DNA of 64,000 nt from Melieria omissa. Taxonomy: Eukaryota > Arthropoda > Insecta > Diptera > Ulidiidae. The stretch lies in assembly GCA_963971225.1 (NCBI GenBank), contig OZ020270.1, positions 1,860,001-1,924,000 of the forward strand, written 5' to 3'. Under the pieces are notes generated by a model. That model did no database searches. It was not told the origin of the DNA and was given only the letters and a program-made list of their open reading frames with translations. The translations under genes were made by a program, and so were the position numbers. Shown here one piece after another: positions 43,998-53,849 of this stretch (within the stretch, counting starts at the first letter, position 1; the number at the start of each line of letters is the position of its first letter).

Positions 43998-44449
43998 AAT
44001 GAAAAATACTGTACAAATATGTTCAGCTAGTTAATTAATTTAATTTAATTAATTTATTAAGTTATTTCTAAAACCAGTTTGCTGCGATGAGATGAATGAA
44101 AGGTGCATTGCTAATGTATGTAAGAGCTGTGTGCACGATATTAAACAAGATCTAATCCCAATAGAGTTCCTCAGGAAAATTAAATAAACCACACTAAGAA
44201 CTTTTAACTTTATTTTTTCCTTATTTTGATTGCTGTAACTTGAATTTAACTTGTTATGTGTTATTTTTATTAAAAGTTGAAGTGTTATAATGAAAACCAT
44301 TACTGTATTTAATAAGGGGAATACCCTTGGAAAAATTTGTCGCGTCCGTATTCCTGCTGTACCTAATTAAAAAAAGCTAAGACAAAATTCTCATATTTCA
44401 TAAGTCTACGAAGAAAAGTTATCCTTTGACCTTCATTTGCATGTATGTA

Positions 44450-45660
44450 GGGGAATAGGTTCGGTTGTGGGCACCTTTTTGTTTTTGGCTCATAACTTTT
44501 TACCAAGTTCCTCTTAATCGGACATATGGACATCTATGGAAAGCTAGAGACCTTAGCTAACAAGTAATGACAAAAGTAAATCGATTTCGTCAAATAGAAA
44601 AGTTTTTTTTTTAATTTTGTAAAGTAGTAATTTTTAACGAAAATTTTTTTTGGGTTCGGTTGTGGGCACCCTTGGAAAATCCGCTGGAAACGGGGAAATA
44701 TGAAGAAAAACCAACACGAATATAGACAAATATTAAGTTTTAATTATTTGAAGCACAATGCACGCATGTGAAGTAGCTGGTACGCATGTCGGCACACTTT
44801 AGATGGACGGGCATTTCAAAATGTAAGTGACCAAGTCATTCTCCTGGGCTGTCAAGAAGACCTAAAGTAAAATGAAATTCAACCTAATTAATCAACACTC
44901 TTCAAGTGCTGTGACGTGAAGAAGGTGGAAAACACCAGTTAACCTGATTCGATAACATCCACGAAAAGAAGAAAAAGAAGAAAACACCACCGTCGACAGC
45001 TTTGATGTCTCCGAAATTTTCTTCCACCTTCTTTTTGTAGCGTTGGAGAGTGGTTCGGGAAATCGCATACGCTGCGGCAGTCGATTTTGTGGTTATCTTA
45101 TCTGCAGAACAATGTTAAATTACATACAGCACATTAAAAAAGATATCGGAGGATTTTTTTTATTTACCCTTGGATGATATAGCTAAAACAACCAAAAAAT
45201 GCTTTAAAAGACCATTTTTGATGAAATAACTTACCAAAACTTACCAAATCACTAAAAGACGGGTGCCCACAACCGAACTAATTGCGGTGCCCACAACCGA
45301 ATTTGGCAGCCATTTTGAGACGTCGTGAAAAATTTGTTCGGGGTAAACATATTGGCTGTAATCACTATTGGATCACAAAGTATAATAAATTTACTAAATA
45401 AAAATGCATTTTACTCGCCTTCTCGATGGATTCACTTCGATTTATGACACCATTTAAAATGTTGAAAAAAATGTGTGTCTTATTTTTTAAGCACAGAAAG
45501 ATATATATGGTCCCAGCACAAAGCAGGCGTGTCTGTTCGACTCAGTATTTGGCACAAACAGATCGTGGTTCCATAATGAACAAATGGCCTTAGTCAAAAA
45601 AATCCAGCCTGCTTTCTATCAAAAGACATGAAGGGGTGCCCACAACCGAACCTTTTACCC
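44450..45660. mobile_element. pogo-type element with five end motifs
   Basis: The TIRs contain AGGTTCGGTTGTGGGCACC (44457 and, inverted, ending 45652), and TA lies at 44448-44449 and 45661-45662. The core GGTTCGGTTGTGGGCACC is also repeated inside at 44653, and inverted at 45262 and 45286. That gives two copies on the left and three on the right. A psq-type HTH remnant lies in the middle on minus. Confidence 0.8.
44982..45100 (-). pseudogene. pogo transposase N-terminal HTH remnant
   Basis: The minus-strand translation gives STAAAYAISRTTLQRYKKKV followed by EENFGDIKAV. This is the psq/pogo helix-turn-helix pattern (AA..Y.ISRTTL.RY) that starts pogo-type transposases. The catalytic domain is absent. 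Confidence 0.7.
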
Positions 45661-45983
45661 TATATATATATAAAAAAAGTTCCCAAAAATCGCTAAATTT
45701 TTTATATTTCTATAAGAGCTTCAAAAAAACTTCTTTTTTTGTCGCGTCCGTTTCATTGCATAATTGCTTATTATTTTGTACTAATTTGTACAAAATCTTT
45801 CCAATATATTTCTAAAATGTAGCACTACTTCAGCGCGTTAGAACACTAAAAAAACATATCGACGTTTTGTGTTTCTTTCTTGTTTTTGGTGTAATTGAAA
45901 GCGTGCGAATGTCGCGTCCGTGCCACTGGGAGATGCCCATATGAATTCATGTTTAACTGTTTTAAATTGACAAACGCTAATTA

Positions 45984-46889
45984 GGGAAAACTGAGTACAT
46001 TTGGCTTTAGGGCACATTTGACTATGACCGTTTTGGAATCAAATCGGTGCAAGTAAGGCAATTTCTTTATTGGGAACAACAAAATACGTAATTTCATAAA
46101 GCGTCATGAAGTTTAACAGATTGTGCGCAAATGTTGTTGAAGCAGCACGTGCTTTTCTTTTTTTACGGGAGTTTCTGTTATTTTGTGAGTGATACGTAAG
46201 GAATTTATGGAGTAAGTTTAATAAATATCTCAAAGTGATAAACTAATTTTACTTACATTATTTTCTATTATTTCGAAAAATGTTGCTAATTAAAGGTCAT
46301 TAAAGTATTTTAGGTATTTGAGATTTTTGAATGGGGCGCATTTGACAAGAGCGAAATCGAGTTAAAACTGCCAAATCCAGAAAATTCGGCTTCAACTTCA
46401 CGTTGCCATGCAAAATATATTTTTAAGATTAAATTGTCCAAATATTTTGTAAAATAAGTTTATTTTTATCCAAATTATTATTTTGTTTGTGTTAAATTTT
46501 TGTTGACTAGAGGCTTATTAATTAAATATCTATTATTTATTTTCTCCTTCGCATAAAATGAAAGGTTAAAAAGTATACATATAATGAAATTTTGCTTATT
46601 TTTAATCAGAAGCGATTTTATTTTCTTTCACAAATATAGATGTCAAATGTTCCCCTCCCAAAGTCAAAGGGCAAAGGGGCACACCCTTGACTGGGGTACA
46701 TTTGACAAAATGATTTTTTTCATAAAATATGAAATTATAACGAGGAAAATCTTCTGTGTAAAAAAAAAACTTTAAATTTCCAAAATTTAATAATCACTTT
46801 CGAGAAAGCAGCATTGATTTTTAAAAATAATCAATCACGTTTCGAGAAATATAGGTTTAAAAAAAGGTGTCAAATGTACCCCAGTTTCC
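45984..46889. mobile_element. TIR element with (G)GGTACATTTGAC motifs
   Basis: GGAAAACTGAGTACATTTGG near 45985 faces GTCAAATGTACCCCAGTTTCC at 46869-46889. Related words occur inside (GGGCACATTTGAC 46010, GGGCGCATTTGAC 46334, TGGGGTACATTTGAC 46691). GCTAA lies on both sides (45976-45980, 46890-46894) and may be the TSD. No transposase was found. Confidence 0.65.
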
Positions 46890-47434
46890 GCTAACTGCAG
46901 AAACCTAATTTCCACCAACAACTAAACAATTAAAAATCAATTCATACTCAAAATATGGTAAGGCAACGTAAAAAACATTTCTTTCATAAAAGTAATGAAC
47001 CAATGTTAAAAAAATTGTCTTTCAAATAATACTTACGGCAACGTAAATAACAAAAAAACATAAATAAATGTTTTGAAGTTGTCCAGGACTGCCCCTAATG
47101 AGGAATTTCACTGTATATGTAAATACGATGCAAATCATAAAGACCCCTTCCATAATTTATAGTATAGGATGTATGTGTGTATTTTGCACTGGATTACCAG
47201 GGTACACATATTCACTTTCGAATAGAGTGCGTAACGCTTAGAAGGAGCGTTGTTGACATAAAGAAGTATGCGGACAAGAAGAGCGAAACCAATGCTTAGG
47301 ACATCGCTATTATTATAGTTTGCGCGGAATTTAAAAAATGTGTATATCTCTTAATCCACATATCCACCATACAGATTTTGCGTATACCTAGAGGAAAATC
47401 TCCTGTAGAGCGACATAGAGAAATGTATACATCC

Positions 47435-47718
47435 GCGGTTGCCACAGTTGGTTGCTTTTAATCAACATAAGTTAATTTTTTCTCGTTTGCTTATTTTTTT
47501 ACTATATTTTTTGTTTGAGGAGTTTTAAGAAGAAAGAAAGAAAGTTCTAAGTGTTTTGTTTTGTCTTTGAACTTGATTAGATTTAGGTTACTTTTCCAAA
47601 AAATTCTTGTTAACAAACGATTGCCACATTTCAAATAAGTTCATTTTTTTTCGGTTGCTTAGTTGGTTCCTATATTTTCGGTTTAACAAAATTTTGGCCA
47701 AGTGGCAACCGTGTATAC
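47435..47718. mobile_element. Small hAT-like MITE
   Basis: CGGTTGCCACAGTTGG near 47437 is inverted as CCAAGTGGCAACCG near 47697-47711. TGTATACA occurs just outside both ends (47424, 47712), consistent with an 8-bp hAT TSD, although a few extra bases sit at the left end. No ORF is seen. Confidence 0.6.
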
Positions 47719-47851
47719 ACCCCGTAGAGCTCTACACTCTGCTATACGTTCCATCAAACCTGTACGGTAAAGTTAACGTTATATTTCCGCGCGGGTTGTT
47801 AAATGTGTGTTCGTGCGTGCCTATTGTAGAGCCTCTGTGCGTTAAAACTTA

Positions 47852-48743
47852 CAGGGCTATTCTGGACACTATCTTTCAAGTCACCTCAATCTTTCGAAGT
47901 ACAAAAATATTTCGAAAGACAATTTGCTATTCTAGCAACTATCTTGAAAGCTTTTTTCCGTAACATGAAAGACAGTTTGAAAGATGTGCCTTTGGGGTCG
48001 TCTTTCAGCTTGCAAAAAGTACGTGCGTTGTGTTTGTGTTATGAAAAGAAACGATATATATATAATATATATGGACATATTTCATAAAAGATTGCAATTA
48101 CTTTTTTAATTTTTACTTCAACTTGATTTCTTCAGCCATTGATTGAAATTTTTGAAATTTTGTTTGAATGTTTCATTTCACGACGGACAGTATTGCCAGC
48201 ATCGAATAGAGCACTTGGTTTACAAATGTGAGATTTTGATGAAGGATGAAAAAAACGTAAAAATACACAAATTAACAGCAAAAGTACATAATATAAATCG
48301 GCCGAAAGTGTTTGTTATATGGTACATCTTCATATGCTGTTCATTGCCTTAAGGTTAAATCTGATAACATCATTAACATCACATAAAAATAAAACAATTA
48401 ATTTTAATTCATATTTTCACACCAGTTTTTGTCTTTTCTAAAAAGAAAAACGTAACTGCAAAATAATCCTGATAAACACATCTGTAATTAAAAAGAAAAT
48501 CATAACGAAAATTGGAAAAATAATTTTCTTTCATCATTGCAAAAATGCTTCAAATTTCACAGAAAAAGACTTGGCTGGCAATGCTGTTCGCCGAAAACAG
48601 CTTTTCAACTCGAGTGTTGAATTTTAGAGCTTTTTCCGAAAGATTTTTTCGTTGGAATAGCTAAAATCTTTCATTCAGTCTTTCAAACTATCTTTCAATA
48701 ATCTTTTGAAAGTGTTTCAACAGTCTTTGCCAGAATAGCCCTG
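47852..48743. mobile_element. MITE with CAGGGCTATTCTGG ends and TTA TSD
   Basis: CAGGGCTATTCTGG at 47852 is inverted at 48730-48743, with TTA on both sides (47849-47851, 48744-48746). CTTTCAA/TTGAAAG words repeat in both subterminal zones. The TTA target suggests a Harbinger-like element. The internal short ORFs are not convincing. Confidence 0.82.
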
Positions 48744-48746
48744 TTA

Positions 48747-49216
48747 AATTGGAAAATGGCATCGGCTGCGAAGAAATTCTGCGGCTGACTCAATGATTCC
48801 ACTACGATCCCAAAATTTTTTTCTTCTTCGGGCAAACATAAAATGGCTGCAGCAACCCGTTGCGGGTGATAAATCTTTTTTTAATTTTTAATTGGGAAAA
48901 CTACTCTTGCCTCGACACAGCACCAACGCTCTTCATTTTAACGAAAAATTCTGTAGTGGGCACTTGGTTTTACAGTGCTGAAATCGCGCGCCTTAATTCT
49001 TTCTTCCTGTTTATTTTTTTATGGTCATTTTTTATTAAAACAGTTTGGATAACACCTGCAACTAATCTACATATCTTCCAATGAACCATAATGCAGCCCC
49101 ATATAATGTTTAGACTAACATAGGTCGAATGTAAATTATTATGACGGAATCAACTTTATACATGATAAACCATGAAAATAAATCGGCTTGTCCACAGTGC
49201 CCAATACATCATATAG
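48747..49216. other. No gene seen
   Basis: This is flanking DNA before the second rosa copy. No supported feature was seen. Confidence 0.5.
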
Positions 49217-49959
49217 TATAGGATTTTCCAACAAGAGGTGTTATTTTGAATCACCAGGTATTTCGGTAGCTGTCACTTTTGAAGCTTTTATTCTTTGACA
49301 TTTGACAAGTAGAAACTACGCCATTACTAAAAATGGAACGAAACACGTTTCAACAACGCATTGAAATTATTAAAATTCACTTCAAAAATGGTGAAAATCT
49401 TGCAGTCACAGTTCGCAAAACAAAAGCAATTTTGGGTCGTCGTGAAGCACCTTGTCGGACCGCAATACAGAAATTGGTGGAAAAATTCGAGCTGTTGGGA
49501 CAAGTTAGTGATGTGAAGAATAAAACCCGTGCACGTCGCTCAAGAACAACTGATAATATTGCTTCTGTAGCCCAAAGTGTTGAAGAAAACCCAGGTTTGT
49601 CGATTTCTCGTCGTTTTTTGGAATTGGGCATTCCAAAAACGTCATTACACCGTATTTTGCATAAAGGATTGGGTCTTAAGGCTTATAAAGTTCAGTTAAC
49701 ACAAGAACTCAAGCCGACCGATCATCAACAACGTCGTGTCTTTGCTGATTGGGTCCTTGAAATGCATCAAAATGATCCGGAATTCCATCGCAAAATCATC
49801 TTGACTGATGAGGCCCATTTCCACCTCGGTGGCTACGTCAACAAGCATAATTGTTGCATCTGGGGCTCGGAAAACCCAAGAGTTATTGCTGAGAAGCCTC
49901 TCCAACCTCAACGTGTGACTGTTTGGTGCGGTTTATGGTCCGGCGGGGTCATTGAACCT

Positions 49960-50296
49960 AAATAATAATTTAATAATTGACTGGCACGACAGCCCGCTTA
50001 CGCGAGACTAAGGCCTAGCTTCCCGCAACCACCCGTGTTGTGCATGTGAATTTGTACGCGGGTAGAAGGGACCTACAGTTTTATGCCGGTTCCGAACGGC
50101 AGGTTGGGAGCTTTATCATAGGCAATTTTACTCTCAGAGGTTTGCCATTTCCTGCTGAGAGGACAGCCGCCGAAAGAGAAAACGAGTTTTCCCGTTATTT
50201 TTTTTTTTTAGGTGTTATTACGGGCAGTATTTGAACCTGCGGTTTGATGCCTTTGACTCGCGGTCCAACGCACTAACCAACTGAGCCACGGCGGCT
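49960..50296 (-). mobile_element. tRNA-derived SINE (family B), copy 2
   Basis: Read on minus it starts GCCGCCGTGGCTCAGTTGGT, with a B-box-like GGTTCAAATAC and a tail of AATTATTAAATTATTATTT at the left. The TSD GTCATTGAACCT is perfect (49948-49959, 50297-50308). It is about 85-90% like copy 1 by eye. The insertion ended the first transposase reading frame two codons later. Confidence 0.92.
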
Positions 50297-51270
50297 GTCA
50301 TTGAACCTTACTTTTTCGAAAATGAGGTTGGATCAAAAGTTACGCTGAATGGATTGCGCTATCGAGAGATGATTAATGATTTTTTATGATTGGAGTTGGA
50401 TGGTATTGATCTGGACAACGTTTATTTTCAACAAGACGGCGCTACGTGCCACACAAGCAACGTAACCATTGCTCTTTTACGGGAAAAGTTTCCGGACCGT
50501 GTTATCTCTGGAAGAGGTGATCACAATTGGCCACCGAGATCTTGTGATTTAACACCTTGCGACTTCTTCCTTTGGGGCCACGTGAAAGATAAGGTGTACG
50601 CCAACCGCCCAGCGTCGATTCAAGACCTCAAAGATAGAATTCGTGATGCTATCGAGTAGGGGCGTAGCCAAGGGGGAGGGGGGTTTGGGTGTCAGAGCCT
50701 ATAACTTGTCAACATTTTCAATCACTATACATCGTATGTACGTTCCCACATTAGGAAAAATCTTTTTTCATCTTTAAACATTGAAAAGAATAAAAACAAA
50801 AAAAATTTTTGCCGAAACTAATTGGTTTTTTTAATAGTCTCGTTTATATTCAATACAGCGATTTGTATGATCTAAAAACATGTCTAAAGAGTAGTTTAGT
50901 TGGTCGACCAAAATGTCCTTCAGGATGTCGGTACAAGCCTTTTGGATGGTTTCTACGTTCTCAAAACGCTTTTTTTTCATCGGCAAATGCATTTTTTGAA
51001 AAGGTGAAAGTCGCACGGTGCCGCAGCAGGTAAAAACGAGGTGAAGTTGATGGTTAAACAAAAAAAACAGTCAAAACAAGTGTCGATAGATGAGCTGGCA
51101 TCCTTCGATAGCCGAATGTTGTGAAATGTGATAAATTTATGCTATTGAGATGCTTAACCTTCGCCTTACCAAAGATTTTTGTATACGTCGTTTACCAATG
51201 TCGTTCACTCAAATGACCCCAGGCACTTCCGCCGCTATTTCGAGTAAAACTCACAATAAATATATAGTAA

Positions 51271-51573
51271 TGTGGGATCGCCTAACAAACGAATGACAAC
51301 ACGCGGACGGACCTTTCAAAATACATCACGGACGGACATGGAAAACGGACAAACAGCAAGACAACAGAAAGCGGACAGACAACGAGAGAAAGCGAACGGA
51401 CAACAGGACAAGCGGACATTCGTTGTGGTGAAGTTAGCGGGAACGGACGTGCCATCGGACAGCAGTCAATTAAATTAAATAAATAAAACTACAACTACTA
51501 CTTAAGGCAAATCAGGCATTTTGATTTACCCGGAGTAGGACACCAATCTTACTATTAGGACATCAATCCTACA
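51271..51573 (+). mobile_element. Solo LTR, 303 bp
   Basis: The unit runs TGTGGGATCG...AATCCTACA, with TGT/ACA termini, and is flanked by the 4-bp repeat GTAA (51267-51270, 51574-51577). AATAAATAAA near 51479 could be its poly(A) signal, and GCGGAC/CGGACA words are repeated in its 5' half. A 4-bp TSD fits Ty3/gypsy-type insertion followed by LTR recombination. There is no internal coding region. Confidence 0.7.
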
Positions 51574-52200
51574 GTAATATATAAATTTTTGCCATACTTC
51601 AATATTTAGTATCTTCCTCTGGTGATAGTTGTTTTTTCCAAAAAAAGGCGTAACGATTAATGATTTATTTTGCGACTATGAAAAGTATTAGAAGATTTCT
51701 TTCCAGAGGGTTTATTGAACACATAATTAGGTACGTAAAAAAAAATTTACTGTGAGTTTTATTCAAAATGGCAGCAAAGCGTCTGGGATCACCCAGGTAG
51801 GTATTTTGTATATAAAAGGACATAATTCAATTTTAAACATGAAAAAAAATTTCTAAACAACATATGTTTTCATGTAATTGAAAATTATCAAATTTGTGGT
51901 TCATTTAAAGAATTTCAATGAAGATTTTGGCTAATCTTTTATGAATTACCGCCAAGTTTTGATGGAATCTGCGGTGATCGCGGAATTCAGTTGGCTACCA
52001 CGTTAGTCATAATTTATGACCAGACAATCGTTTTTAAATCGCGTTTACCACTTATGAACTCCAGCACAGAATTAACAATCATCATTATAAACTTGGTTAA
52101 TTTAAATGCTTCGGTTAAAGTTTACACTTTTTTAAAACAAAAGTTAATATATGATCTTTGTTCGATGCTAATTTTTGTACGACGACACAAACATACACTA

Positions 52201-52702
52201 TGATCAATAAGTACCGGGACTGTGTCAAAAAAACAAAATTTTTTTATTCTTCTGGTAAATTTATTTTATCCCCTTCAAAATAAGCCCCATCTGAAGCAAT
52301 ACACATATGCCAACGCTTAATCCAATCGTCCATGCACTTCTGGTAAGCCGAAGCGGGTATGGCCTTCAGCTCTCGCGTCGCATTTTCTTTTATGACCTCT
52401 ATGGACTCAAATCTCTTTCCACGAAGCGGTAACTTGAGTCGGGAGAACAGGAAAAAGTCACATGGTGCCATATCTGGAGAATAGGGAGCCTGATCGATGA
52501 TATTCACACTGTGTTTGTTCAAATAATCGCGCTTTGTGAGACGGCGCATTATCGTGGTGCAAACAAAAAAACAAAATTGACTGACGCTAACAGCTGCCAA
52601 ACAAAAACTAATGATGCAATCCCGCTCAATATTTGACACAGATGTCAGTTAAGGTCCTACCGACCTAAAAAAAAAATACACAGTCCCGGTACTTATTGAT
52701 CA
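52201..52702 (-). mobile_element. Deleted mariner, 502 bp
   Basis: TGATCAATAAGTACCGGGAC at 52201 and its complement ending at 52702 are TIRs, with TA on both sides (52199-52200, 52703-52704). Only the C-terminal third of a mariner transposase remains. Confidence 0.92.
52244..52600 (-). pseudogene. Mariner transposase C-terminal remnant
   Basis: On minus, HHDNAPSHK (second Asp) can be read near 52530-52560 in one frame. The next frame carries QAPYSPDMAPCDFFLFSRLK (third Asp), LRGKRFESIEVIKENATREL and WIKRWHMCIASDGAYFEGD to the end. The N-terminal half is deleted. It is a different subfamily from the mariner at 8673-9802. Confidence 0.82.
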
Positions 52703-53354
52703 TAGTGTACTTTCACTTCAGATGCAATAACTTCGCTTTCAGTGCACCAAATTTCATGAAATGTTTACTAAAAATCGGGAAATATATTAATTTCCAATGC
52801 AGTAAGTCACTTAAGCCACCACAAAATGCCCTATTGGGAAAGTGCACTTTACTTTAAAAAACTTGTAATACTAAACTGGCAAAAAAAAATTTTAAAACCC
52901 CCCCATGACCAAGTTCTGGCTACGCCCCTGCTATCGAGGACATAGGGCAGCCACTTTGCGATTTGGTTATGGAAAATTTCATGAAAAGGATATGGTCCTG
53001 TAAGCGTGGTCGTGGTGGCCATTTGGCTGATGTTGTTTTTCATTATTAACGGCATACCTTCCTCTTTATTATGAATTAAACATCCGATCATTTATCTCAA
53101 AAAATGGCATTTTTCTTTGAATACCAAAATAATACCTCTTGTTGGAAAACCCTGTATATACACTAAATTGTATACATGTGCATCATAGTAACCCGGCGTT
53201 CATTAAAAAATTCAATAAGAACCCGCATATATAAAATGTAGTAAGCTACGAGGGAGGGATATATTATTAGGGTGTTTGCTTTCTAATAGCATAATTTCAG
53301 CTACGTGTGAGTTGCTTACACCTAGATTATATGTTTATTCTACGTATAATGTAC

Positions 53355-53771
53355 TCGGTGGCGGTCAAAGCACGAGCCTTATGAGGCAAATGTCGAGGGC
53401 GGCATATTGGGAGGGACGGATTTGCGAGCGAAGCGAGTAATTTTGTACTTGAAGACAAATATATTTTAAATGGGTGCCATTTCAAATATATTTATATATT
53501 TTTTTTCCTTGTTCACTCCTCTCGGGAGCATAGGGCCTCCAAAAGACAGCCTTGTTGTTTGTATATATATACAGAAAAATATTGTCTTTAAGTTGCATTT
53601 ATATAAATATTCCCATATTTTCAATAAAAATTTTTAATATCCATCGATTTGTATGAAAAAAACTGAATTTAAACAGATCAGATGTGGTCGACAATTTGCG
53701 TAATACAAAAATTTAGGGGGCGACACTCTGGCGATTTGTCTCGGGCGGCTTATAAGTTTGTCCACCACCGA
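53355..53771. mobile_element. MITE in the Shal intron next to exon 3
   Basis: TCGGTGGCGGTCAAA at 53355 is inverted as TTTGTCCACCACCGA ending 53771. ATGTAC flanks both sides (53349-53354, 53772-53777). It has hAT-like text (GAGGGCGGCATATTGGGAGG) but only a 6-bp repeat could be seen. It ends 79 bp from the Shal exon 3 donor side. Confidence 0.7.
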
Positions 53772-53849
53772 ATGTACTAATGACTTTCTACATAAAAATA
53801 TCAGCTGACTACAAAACTAGACAGTTTTACGTATAAATAGCGAGCATAC

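Larger units (their letters stand above)
41998..45939. mobile_element. Unclassified TIR element with repeated GTCGCGTCCGT
   Basis: TGGGCATCTCCCA at 41998 is inverted at 45927-45939, and TA flanks both (41996-41997, 45940-45941). GTCGCGTCCGT occurs five times, all on plus: 42356, 42522, 44339, 45741 and 45911. No transposase was found. A pogo-type element (44450-45660) is nested inside. Without it the element is about 2.7 kb. Confidence 0.75.
41457..47113. mobile_element. pogo-like non-autonomous element, outer shell of a nest
   Basis: CAGTAAAGCTCCTCATAA at 41457 faces the complement of CAGTGAAATTCCTCATTAGG ending at 47113, with TA on each side (41455-41456, 47114-47115). Further inside, CTTCAAAAC.TTTATTTATG and TTTACGTTGCCG (41900-41952) are inverted at 47035-47080, so the TIRs are long. 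The CAGT start and TA target suggest pogo. The shell is about 0.8 kb once the inserts at 41998-45939 and 45984-46889 are removed. Confidence 0.8.
50657..52930. mobile_element. hAT-type element with nested LTR and mariner
   Basis: TAGGGGCGTAGCCA at 50657 and the inverted CAGGGGCGTAGCCA ending at 52930 are hAT TIRs. The 8-bp TSD CTATCGAG is at 50649-50656 and 52931-52938. No transposase frame was recognised. It contains a solo LTR and a mariner remnant. Confidence 0.92.
49333..53049 (+). pseudogene. rosa-type transposase in three pieces
   Basis: Piece 1 (49333-49959) carries MERNTFQQRIEIIKIHFKNG, both HTH units and the first Asp (LTDEAHFHLGGY). Piece 2 (50309-50656) continues EPYFFENEVG, has an in-frame TGA at 50387-50389 where copy 1 has TGG, then YFQQDGATCHTS, FPDRVISG and CDLTPCDFFLWG. 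Piece 3 (52939-53049) ends GQPLCDLVMENFMKRIW...VVFHY. Apart from the two insertions, the only clear lesion is that stop. It lacks the 1-bp deletion of copy 1, so the two copies decayed independently. Confidence 0.9.
49219..53154 (+). mobile_element. rosa-type mariner (DD41D), copy 2, with nested inserts
   Basis: TAGGATTTTCCAACAAGAGG at 49219 and the complement ending at 53154 are TIRs, with TA at 49217-49218 and 53155-53156. Removing the SINE (49960-50296) and the hAT element (50657-52930), each with its target duplication, leaves about 1.3 kb, colinear with copy 1 at 23745-25047. Confidence 0.93.

Noticed and set aside
46039..46775. Short ORFs in the 46-kb element
   Set aside because: They are low complexity, have no motif and match no transposase pattern.
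50215..50296. tRNA gene on minus
   Set aside because: This is the head of SINE family B; the same text occurs at 29460-29541 with different flanks.
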